DNA of 64,000 nucleotides from Sipunculus nudus. Taxonomy: Eukaryota > Annelida > Sipuncula > Golfingiida > Sipunculidae. The position numbers and the translations under genes are program-made. This document shows positions 36,188 through 48,300 of this stretch, piece by piece; position 1 is the first letter of the stretch; every line of letters starts with the position of its first letter. The DNA lies in assembly GCA_026874595.1 (NCBI GenBank), contig CM049310.1, positions 17,646,058 to 17,710,057 of the forward strand, written 5' to 3'. The notes under the pieces were generated by a model, which ran no database searches, had not been told where the DNA came from, and was given only the letters and a program-made list of their open reading frames with translations.

Positions 36188-39100
36188 CTGAAATTAAAAA
36201 GCTAAAATTAATATTTTAAAATATCATTTGAAAACGACAATCTATTTCTATTAATCTTAATATTAATTCTGGCTGCAATCTTTCAGTCATACATATAAAC
36301 AAAATTAATAAATATGCGTTCTTAAAATTTATAACTTAAAGTAAGCTGCATTGAGATTTTAAAATATTGATTCTTCGAGAGTGGCCTAATTTCAGAGTAA
36401 CAGGGGTCTAAAAATAAATCAGAGGCAAATGACTTGTACGTGTTCATTTCTCAAGATAAAGGCAAATGGTTGGCAGATATCACCAATGATGTCAGTCACA
36501 TTCTAGTTTACATATTGCCTTAATTTCTTGTGCTTCACTGGACATGTTCATCCTTGTACCTTCTCTCAAACAACTAGAAAGCATACAGCGCCTTGAATGA
36601 ACCCCCCAAACTTAAAACATTTAGCCATTCAATGACATGGTTTCACCTAAATTTATAAACTTTTGGACAATATCCTCCTTAGAATCTTCTTCAAAGATAT
36701 CGAAAGGAGAAGATGTTTCTTTTGTAGATATCAGGAGGGCGTCGAATTCCTTCCCGGTCTGGAAGTTCCCGATCCGGTCGTCGAGACCCAAAACTGTAGA
36801 ATACAAACATGTGGAAACAATGTCAAATAGTTGATTAAAATTGAAATATTAAAGCATGTCTTTTTTTTATTAGTCATACTTACATTTTCTAGGGTAGCTT
36901 TGATCAGAATATAATTATATTAACATAAGGGCCATGTAAAACAGAATTAAATGAAAGACAATGTTCTTCAGGACTTTAAACTAAAAATGAGAGTTTACGA
37001 TAAAAAATAGTAAGAAATTCGGTACAAGTGGAGTGTGTACTAGTATGCAACAGGGTTGGTAAATGTATGAATTATGTTTGATAAAGACTATATTGAATAT
37101 TAGACCTGCGTTGGTCCCAATAATTTTTTTAGATTCTGATTTTACATAAATATACACCAAGTAAAAACAGCCCCTATACTGTTGCACTGTTCACCCTGTG
37201 TCTGGCCACCCTAATGCTGCCATGGCCAGTTCCAGTAATTTACAATTATCACTACAGGTGGCGTCTGTTTGCTCAATTAGTCCTTACCCCTAAGTGATAG
37301 TGGGGCCCACTGGAGAAAGAAAGTAAACTTCCCCACAGAAGGAGCCAATACAAGAATTATAAAATGATCACTGAAGATTTATAAAAATGATAAAAAGAAA
37401 TAAGAAATAAATTATTCCTCGACCTCTTGCAGGTCTAATTGATAATAAGCCTCATAGCATAAAAAGGCTAAAGCGAGCAGTATAAACGAATACATAAAAC
37501 GTCTAGGTAAAATTTCAAGTAAATATGCTAACCTGGAAATGAGATGACGCATATACAGATGTTAGTTTTAATTTAGCATACAAGTAGAGCACGCTAGTCT
37601 TTTAGAGCTGATAAGTGGGTTGATATATTCAAAGAGTAATCGGATGGCTCTTCCACAGAGCAAGCGTTTGTGTGTGTGTGTGTGTGTTTTTTTTTTAATT
37701 TCGGTTTCTAAAGAGTAACATGGGAGAATACTGAAGAGTTTATTTCTGATCTTGATAATTGTTCAAGCGGTCAATTCAATCCACTTGTTTTTTACTGCAT
37801 CATTTCAAGTGCTCTGACTCCCCTACTTTTCTTCTCTGCGGGAATATTTTCTTCTCTACCTTTAGCGCCACCTAGTGTAGCCAGACGAAACGCTTCTTTG
37901 TGATCCAGTGGTTTATAACTCTCCCCTCTCTGTATCCGCAGAACACTGGTGACGTGAACAGCACAACGGATTGTGTCCAAAATTGTACAGGCGTTTCCTG
38001 CAGAAACATCTGCAACGTTAAAACATATTTATAAACAAGCATATTTTTTCATGAAATAATATAATTCATATTTATACTGTTAAATGGATACACATTAACT
38101 TGTTAAAACTAGCTCGAAATGATTCTACTGTGTTTCTGTTGTTACTTTGGGATAATTATAATTTCATGAACTGACACGTTTAGCTTATGTTGCTCTATAA
38201 AAGATAAATTTTAAATTTAAAATAAGTATTGCTGACATCGACTTAACGTTACTTTAAATGGATATGTTTTCTGTTTTGTGAGCTTCCTGACTGTAGGATA
38301 TTCATTGTTTTACCAAGGTCCTCTCAGATATTTTTTTCTAAGTTTCCATCTTGGGAAATAGTCAAACAGGCTGCAGAATTATCAAGAAAGAGGCGGACAG
38401 AGAGTTTAAGAATAGAGAGGTCATACAGCGAGGCCGAGGAGAACGGTATAATATCGCAATTTTGTTACTTTAGACTGTACTGATGATATCTGTACTGATA
38501 TCTGAGGCATTTCATACTGATATGTGAACGGATTTATATGAACGGAAAGATGGATATGGACCTACCCTATCCCCTAAATTCCTCCCTTTATACCTTGTTG
38601 TATTGAAACATTTAAATCTAAATAAACCTCCCATGATGCTGGTTTATATAGTTTCAATACGAATCTTTTTAATTGTGAGACTTTAAAAACGTTAGGCATT
38701 TTTGTCCTGCCTTGCATTGGTTTTTTTGTGACACTTTTTTTTTCAAAATTCAGCTACATTAAATCATAATTACCTGTTCCCAGTCCCACCTTGATTCCTC
38801 GGTCAAGGAGATATCGGACATCTAAAAATCCACTGAAGAGACTTGAAGTAATGACAAATTATACAGATAAACACTGCCAGATACAAATTATCAAATAATA
38901 TAGATGTTAATCTTGGGGCGAGGGTTGGGATTAAAAAAACTTTTTTTTTTCAAGGCAGGAATCGATATTGTAATACAGTAAACCCCGCTATCACGACGAC
39001 TCCTTGTCACATTAACCATGGTCATGTAAACACAAAGGAAGGGTTTTTTTAAATATTCAGATGATGTCCTTATATTACATACAGAGCAGTACCGGTCAAA

Positions 39101-39311
39101 AGCAATAGGTGTTACATTGATTGTGGTCACGCCAGTGTTGCTGTATATCTAAACACGAAATTCTGACATTTTTACACATTCAGGCGTATATAACGTACAA
39201 CTTATTAACGTATTCGCTTGATATATATATATATATATATAGGTAAATGACTCTCTCATTGCGGACAGAAACTAGGTATGTGGAATATTGAAAGTGATAC
39301 AAAAATTATAC

Positions 39312-39363
<52 letters not shown>

Positions 39364-42300
39364 ACACACACACAAAACCACACACACACCTTAGATTACT
39401 GTTAGGACAATGTGCAATCCCACATTCCGTCTCCTTAATACGATCATAATGCTTCTCTTCCATGTGAATTGCATGACCTAAGGTTAACTGAAACAAAACA
39501 ATGTCAGTTTTTGTTACAAATTCGTATACTGGAGATACTCGATAGTCCATCTCTTGCCACGCTGGCACTTGGTTAGTTTATGGACCTGTACGTGTTGCGT
39601 ATTTGAAAAAAAAAGTTACTAATCAAAGATCCGCATGCTTGTAATAGTATATCTACTTCTCTATCGATCCTCGCTAACATTCATCCAATGTATTAAAATG
39701 ATTAGGTATAAATGTGACGGTCATGCTTCTAATACTGAGCTTGCCTCATGTTTTGTTTAGGGACCGGGATAAAAAGTTGTGTAGCAAGTAAACTGTCATT
39801 AAAATAATCTCTTCTATTTAATAAAAAAATAATATTTTTTGTTTTCAAGAAACAGTCTCAAGAATTATAGTTTTGAAAATGTATATTGAACAATTTGCTT
39901 GTTTTTTGTTAATATTTCAGTTTATGTTATTGTTGTATGTTATAATAAACAATACGGACGTGCATCGCTGATGAAAACATAAAAAATGCAAGATATGCTG
40001 AATGTATGTATCTGAGATGTAAGAAAAAATAGTATACGGTCATTCTCTACTGATTGGTCCACCTCTGTGATCAAATATAGTGTTAGCAGGCTTCTGTGGT
40101 GTAATGCTATGCAACACTTGAGTTAAGCGGCATTAGGGGTGTTCTTTGGTGTCATTAGTTCAGCAACGGGGTTGTTTACTCACCCAGAACCCGCGGGTGC
40201 GGTATTAACCGGGCCTGGGGACAACAATATATAAATGAGAGAAAGCGTATGATATCGCCCTCCCTGAGTCACGAACCGAAATTTAAATCAGCAGATGAAC
40301 AGACAGGTTAAGATAAGGCGAGCAAGCACTTGAACAAAGAAATGTGTTAGTAGGTCTTGGATGACACCTAAGATAAATTCAGTTTAATACTCTATTGGAC
40401 AGGTGGCGGTAGCCTTCACAATACAAAACACCACTGAAATGTACTTACGTACGACCACCCCGAGCTGGAGTCATTAAACGATATATACAGGTGTAATATG
40501 GTTAAGTGAGGTCTCGCTGTTAGAAATGTAAATTTGTCTTAAAGATATCCTACCTTATTATTCAGCCAGCCAGTTTTGTCCAACACCTCGACAGGGTTAC
40601 TCACTTCCGGATGTAACTCATGAAGCGACCACGGATCTGGCGTCTCTGCCACATGAGTCTAAATTAAACAACATTTACAACTATATGCATTGTTGAAAGT
40701 ATGATAAATATAAGAAAGACACCGATGATTGCTAAAAAAGATGTTGTAGGTTTAAACATAGAAATAAAAATCTTGAAGGGAATATGTTCCACTATTTGTT
40801 TAAGAATTGGCTACAGAACTTATCAAGACTTCCGTTCTCTACAAACTTGATAGACTGAGTTCGGTTTCATATACGTTATAGACGTGCCGCCTCTTCAAAA
40901 CTGAATGACTTCATTTCTCTTTAAGCCTGATTGACTTGCAGATGTCCCTCATCTTCAAACCTGATACACTGACTTAAGGTTTGTAAACCTGAGAGACAGA
41001 CTTTCGCACACTATGACATGATAGACAGAACATCCATACGCTAAAACCTTATAGAAAGACTCCATACCCTAAAATGATAAAAAGATATCAGTTATCTACA
41101 AACCTGACAGGGCAGGTCATGCTTGACTTGAAATATTCTGAACGCTCTCAGTTCCTCCTTCTCTTTCGAATTTACCATAGGAAAAGAGTCAGAGGGCGTT
41201 ATCAAGTGGTTCTGTAATAAATAAAAAAAATCGATATTTGGCATGTAATATAAACATAATAAACACCATACATGTACGAGTTTAAACTCTAAATTTCGTA
41301 AAACACACAATGTTATCAAGGTAACTTTTTTAACAACAAAAATTTTAAAAATAGTCTTCCTTTCTTATTGTTGCAAAGAACAGGCCCTCACATTCCCATG
41401 ATGATATCAGAAGCGGATCCGGGGGTGGGGGTGGCGGTCCAGGGCGTCCGCCCCAACCTCCCGAACCCCCCCCCCCCCCCCACGCTTTTTTTACCATTTT
41501 GTTTAGGTTTTTTAAAAGTCCTTGACCAAAGTTCGGAAACCTACTTTTTCCAAATCCTGGATCCGCCCTTTGATATAAAATATGATATATTAAAGCTTGT
41601 TTCTTTGTCTAATAAAGACAAAACAAGACCAAACAAAAACGGGTTACTCACATTTTTCTGCTGAGCATACGAGATAAATCTGTTACAACAAAACACAGGT
41701 TTCACAATAAAAAAAATATAAAAACAAATGGGGAAATGCCCTATTATTTAAATGATGTTAATGTTATCTCATATAATTTCGACGAGAATTGGCAACAATT
41801 GCCAATATACATATTTTTTTACATGTTTTTCCTCAATATATTTTCTAAAAAAATAAACTTTTGGCCCCTAGGAATGTCATGAGAAATCAAAATGTTTATT
41901 CGTCAATTCATACATCTGATTCATCAAATCCCAAAAGATCATATATTATACTGTAATGGAATTGAACTTAATGGGATGAAATAAATGAAAAAGGATATTA
42001 ACCTGTTATGCATACTAATATCGGTAACATCAAATATACGAAAAGCACCCATCTTTTAATTTCTCATATTGTCTTAGCTTAATATGGAACTATCTATCAT
42101 ATGATACGAATGATATTACTATTTATTCTTATGGCTATCAGGTGTTAGAAAGGGATAGTCCAGAAGTACATAAAATGTAGACAACAGGAAACCCTGAGAA
42201 ATTGTGAAGTATATAAATAATTGTCCAATCTCTATTGCCAACACACTTGTAACGTAAAGAAAACAGTATCTTTAAAAACGGAGCCTCGGAAAAAATGCCA

Positions 42301-45300
42301 AGCTACTACTTCAGCAACTACCACAACAAATTCTACTAGCAGTAGTACTACTGTTAGTGCTTCTACTAAAAGTACTTCCATACTATTTAAATAATAATTG
42401 TGATTATTGTTATGATACTAGTATTGTTGTTATTATTTTTATTATTGTTATTACTATTATTATCATTATTATTTATAATAATTTTATTATTACTTTTAAA
42501 AGTAAACATTTAAGTGTAATCCTACTTTTTTAATACGGTTACTGTTGTATAGGTAGTAGAAGTTGTAGAAATAAGTTGTTGTAACGTACGTTTCAAAGTC
42601 TTTCAAGTCCTCCTTCGTGTAGATCTTGTGCCCGACGTGGGCTCGCTGTCCCATTTCATCTAGAAAATAAAAAAAATAACTATAACATTACCAGACGGTT
42701 CAGTCACCAGCAGTTGCCCTGTACATCTGGAAATGTTGTTTGAACAGCACTTACCTTTATCCTGTAAAACATGTCAAGAAAGCAGTGGGTCTACCTGATA
42801 AAGTACACAAAAAGACCTGGAGAAGTAATTGGAGAAATTATCCCTAATGCTCCATATTATGTCATATCTCACCTATCAGATCCACCATAGCCATTGATGA
42901 CTGCAGATTGCGGGTTAAAAAATAACTCACAGTGGTTGTCCCGTTACGCAGAAGTCAATTCTGTAACAATAAAAAAATTACGTGTTTGCAATTACTGGAA
43001 GCCTGCCTGACGCCCGCAACTGAGCGATAATGGGGATATGGCCGTGGTGTGGATTACCTTGAAAATAAGGTAAATGTTAAAATAAATATCAGGTACAACT
43101 ATGTGACCTATAACAATTACTGTGTCCATAAGTCAGTTTTTGAATACCAGCCATTCATTAGACAAATTGCAATCACTGTCCAGGATTGTAATCAATATTT
43201 TTCCTCTCGCGGGGACTTAAGAAATTAAGTTGACCAATAACAATTCTTGACCAAAATATTAATGTATAAATATACTCGTCTAACCCTATATGCCTCCTTC
43301 CATATAATAATAATTGGGGACTTCATAATGCATTGGTAAGTTGGTACCTTGTAAATTATATATATATTATATAATACCGTTTGGATAAGGTAATAAGAAG
43401 ATACGTTTGTCTCATATGCGGTCTCATTTACTCGTAGGGGTGACTTTGTGTTAAACTTCTGTTCTTCAGCGAAAGTAACGCCTATCATCATACATTTACC
43501 TTGCACACACAAACACGAGCGTGTACGCAGAAATGGATCCAGAGGGGGAGGGCTCCGGATCCCCGTTTTCCGGTGTGTTGGAATAAGGAAAGTTAATAGA
43601 TCAAAATTTCCTTATCATGTTAAGAGGGGGTTTGGTATTCTACCAAAGTTTCAAACTAATGTAATGAAATTTTCATAAACCAAGAATCACTTTGGAAGTT
43701 TTCATTTGGACTTAATTTTTTACTATTGATTATTTGTTGTTATATCGGTACAGAGATTATCAGGTCGGTAGAAGAAATAAGTTTGTGTTTAGATGGAAGA
43801 GAAACATTATCTGTCAAGGAACATTAACTCATTTTAGCAACATATTCTCACGAAGTTGTAATTCCATTTATTGACACACAGGCATTTCTGTATTCACATC
43901 ACGCAGTTACAACATTCCTCATACGATTTACAGAGGGGAAATCACTCTACACTGTTGTTGTGTTGATATCTACCACGGTTTTCCGATACACGTTTTTTGC
44001 GAACTGTAGATCCTCGTACCTTTCTCTCAGAGGGTACAAATACTTAGTTACCCAGTCGTCTAGAGGAAGACCTGTTTTTGTTCCTGCCAGCGGGTATTGG
44101 TATGCGGGTATGCGGGTATTGTCCACGAAACCCGGTATCAGAAACTCTCTGAAACAAACAGGATTTTGATTTACACATCATTCCTCGTACTCAATTAGAA
44201 TAAGTAAAACTATCAGATTGAAACCAAACCTTTATCATACCAAATCCTGAAAATTACTGGTCTTTCTAGTTAAATAACTGTCAGAATCTGGGCATATTTG
44301 ATTTTTTTTGCAACATATCAAGTCCATACAATACACATTATTAAGGCAAATCAATGTACTCTTTGTAGAAACTGTGATCTTTTCTTAAATGAGTTAGTAG
44401 AAATGACAACCCGGTGGATTTCCGTGAACTTCTCTATACCTGGTGGTGTATCATTCGGACATACATACATCCAAGGCAAGAGGCAAACGGATCCGGCCGA
44501 AGTGTTCCGAATGCTCCAACGGTGCACTTACATGGGTAAACTGGTACCCCCGCGCAATATGATTGGCTCAGTGCAGCTGGCTTTATTAGCGCGGGGTACC
44601 AGTCTATCACGTGGGTATCCTCGGGTGTAAAAGAAGATCATTACGCTCCCGAGACAGCGGAAATCTTGCGCTTCTAAAGAAGCTACTGATTTTCCCGCTG
44701 CCTGCTTTGACCGTTTATGATGCACTTAAACACCTGGTGGCCTGTCTTCTGATAAAAATGCTGATGTGACTGAATGCCAACCAAATGCCAGTCAACAAGC
44801 ACTCGATGACATCAGGCTCCGCCCAGAAACCACGAGTTGGGCTATTCTCTCTGAGCCTGTGGCCTGTTAAATGGTTGCCGGGGCGATGAGCTGTCACTCA
44901 AAACGAAATGAACAACATTAGCTCCGTGTATTCCTCGCTTGGCTGGTAAACCGTTTTGTCTTCCAGCAGGTCTCATCTGATTTGACAAAAAAAAAGTGCT
45001 CCCCTCTTGTGTAGAGATTCAGGATACGAGGTCATAACAAACAGCGCTAACGATATAGGTAGTAGTCCTATAAGTAAAGCGTTGTGTAAAGAGCAAAGAA
45101 GATCATAATTTGAAGAGAGAGTCATGCGTTATTCAATAATAGGCAATGGAATGCGAAGTGGAAATTAAAGCGTCCTTGGTCTGGAGCGAGCTGCGGAGAA
45201 CGAATAAAGTAATGCAAAGGACTGTTCCAAGTGTAATATCTAACTTTACTGACAACCCCCCCCCCCCCCCCAAAAAACAATCCCCATATATCAGAGACGT

Positions 45301-48300
45301 ACTTTTGTGAGTCAGAGTCTGCGCAGTGCGGGGTACACGCTATATGCAACGGTAAGGCTCATCTCTTACTTCAGCTTGTAACACTGAAATGTCAAGGGAG
45401 GTCAAAGGCTGCATTGAATTTTATACATGGTTTTCGAACACATTTCCTGAGAGGAACGTTCGTTATCTGTTTTTTAATGAAAAAAATGGCTAGGAATGTG
45501 GATTGTTACATAACACACTGACACACACACATCCTCACACACATGTTGACATATATATATATGTGTGTGTGTGTGTATGTGTTTGTGTGCTTGTCTGTTT
45601 GTATATTGTATCGTGTATAGAATCCTAAGTGAGGAATCGCGATACGTTAACGTTTATGAGAGGATACGTCATTCTGCCCCGGCGTACCACTTTGGCGTCA
45701 CAGCATCTTGTATTATCACCTCTCAAACCTACATATGCAGTCGTAAAATCTTCCTACATATCCTCGTTTTGACATTCACGAGATATCTAGTCCCAGTCTC
45801 CTACCAAGAGCTGGTTTTAAGCTAATTAAAAACAGCTAACCGATTCGGCCGAATAGAATAAAATGACTTTAATCTGTCTTTATGTGTGACAGTCCGCTGT
45901 TAGCGTCATATCGACCCTCTGGCATTACGTCCAGATTACTGGCGCCAGAGTGTCTTTACATCAAAGTCTGAGGAACGCTATACAAGGCCTTATTAAGATG
46001 CAAATATTTTCGTCATTTCGGACAACGCTTCATGGCCTATAGGTACACCACCAATCAACATAAACCAGACCAATCGTTAGCATTTTTTGTGTACTTTCTT
46101 ATGATAAAGTTCCGTTTTAACCCAGCACATTGGTAAACCCCTCGGCATATCGGACTCCCCTGTCAGGCATCCCTGATGACGTAGGTCATTAAGGCCGCAA
46201 CAAAATTATACAAGCGCTTGTCAGATTTTACTGGCAGCGAGTGACTGAGCAAAAAAAAAGGACTATATAAAGCAATGTCTTCGATGTATTAGACGGAAAA
46301 CAGTAGCTTGTAGGGCTCTCTTGGTTCCAATTTCATCCTGTCAGCCAATGGAGCTACCTTGTATTGACTTAGCTTAGAATCTTCTAAAGGCGGTATAGAG
46401 AACATTCTGTAACGACTAATAATTTTACACATTATGTAGTCGTTGCAAAATATCGTAGTACTTTAGCCAATATTACAGCCAAAATTCTGTATGACACATT
46501 CATAAATTACTAAGGATTTCCTCTCAGACTGCATAGCGACCTGGGTCGTCAGTTTGAGTCTAAAGTTATCAAAGAACTCTGTCGCCTGGTAGGCATACGG
46601 AAATCGAGATGTACACCGTATCTCCCAGTGGGAAACGGTTAGACAGAGAGGTTTATTGGAGTTTGATCAACATGTTGGGAACCTTAGATGAAGGGAAGAA
46701 AAAGAACCGGAAAGATTACGTGAACTCTTCAGCTCACTGTTAAAACTGTTCAGCGAATGAGGCTATAGGTTACTCTCCATTTTTTTGTTTGGAAGACCTT
46801 CACGTCTTCCAGTGACCCTCAGTTTCAGTACAATTGATAACGCCAGTTTCCCTAATTACGATACCTTTGTGTCTGAACTGGAAAACAAACTTGCATTAGC
46901 CTGTGATTTTGCCCAAAAGGCATCTATAAATTCAAGACAGCACCACAAACAATTGTTTGACCGACATGCTCTAATAGCTGTGTTGTTACGCACAATTGGT
47001 TTGATAGGAAAACAAAAACCGACTGACAAATGGGAGGAGGATGTATGAAATATTAGAACAGCCCAACAATGATATTCCTGTTAATTTAGTCTCACCTTTG
47101 AATGACCATAAACCTAAACGTACACTTCATCGCAACTTGCTTTTGCCCTTTAGCTCAGTCCCTGTCATTCCCAGTGAAAAAAAGCTGGTTCCATTGCTCA
47201 GACAAAATCTATTCCATCAGATCCCAATTACTCTGATGAATCGGATTCAGATGACGAAGACGTTGTCATCTTAGCTCTCAGACCACTGGAATAGAATAAA
47301 CCCGCCGAAAGTACGGATTTACATTTAAAACTAGAATTGTCCGATTATGAGTCTAATCATGCTTCTGTATCCTGTTGTCGCACAACTGAAGGGCAGCCCG
47401 ATGTTTACTTTCTAAACGTCGAAACGTCTAGCCATTAAGTATTCCTTCCATTGCATCTGATCATGATGCGAATACTGGCATTAAGCCTATACCTGTTGCT
47501 ACAGGTGCTCTTTTATTGTGTGGCACGTTCGTAACTCGTGTTGTTGTTACTTTTATGTTTGGTCCGCACTGGTTGAACTCTCGTTGTCATGTGAGCCTTG
47601 GATTTTCACGCCTGGTCGTGGGTCACGTGATGAGCCTGGTTTGTGTAGAGACACACGGCTATGTCTTTCTAGATAATTCCTGAAACGCGTGTTGTGCAAG
47701 AACTTATGGACTGTTCGAGAAGTGGAAAATTCCCGGCTTGGGGTGTGAAGGTATATAAAGGGGCGTTTTTTTTAGAACCAGAGGGCAGACAACAGAGCAG
47801 ATACCAGTGGACGCAGAAGCGTGTGTCAGATTCTAAGACCTTATCCGACGAATGCGGCAATTATACAGTTTCAAAGACTTTCTCCTGGATTTTATACATT
47901 TGGACTTCAGTTTACTTTCTGTGTTGTTGCAAGAACTTTCCACTGGACTGTCATTCTCCGAGAGTTTACATTCAAAGGACTTATTGTGGTGACGGTGTTG
48001 GTATCCAGGTATTGTACCATTATTCTTTCTGTGTGATTATACTGACTTGTTGCTATAACGCTGTTTTACTGTAAAATTGTATTAATTAAGTGTATTGTAT
48101 TGTTAGGGTTGTTTTAAGAATAAATTATAGTTATTTGTTAACAAAAAAACACTGACTTCATTATTCATTTCCCTAGACATTTCACGTTGCCTAGTGTTAC
48201 AGAATCTGATTTTTTTATCTCCATTACAAAATTTTTGTTCATCACGCATACGTGATCTGTTTATATTAGGTTCCGTAACATATAATTGGGGGCTCGTCCG

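Noticed and set aside
36621-36646. Stop codon at 36621 as the GDA C-terminus
   Set aside because: The GTGAAA donor at 36646 joins in phase to the 36105-36187 exon, which encodes the conserved DDRNI..VYV.GKQV end.
42890-42940. A 30-bp intron (GTGAGT ... CTGCAG) inside the GDA exon
   Set aside because: The bases between translate in frame and align without gaps to the segment following NGTTT in guanine deaminases, so they are coding.
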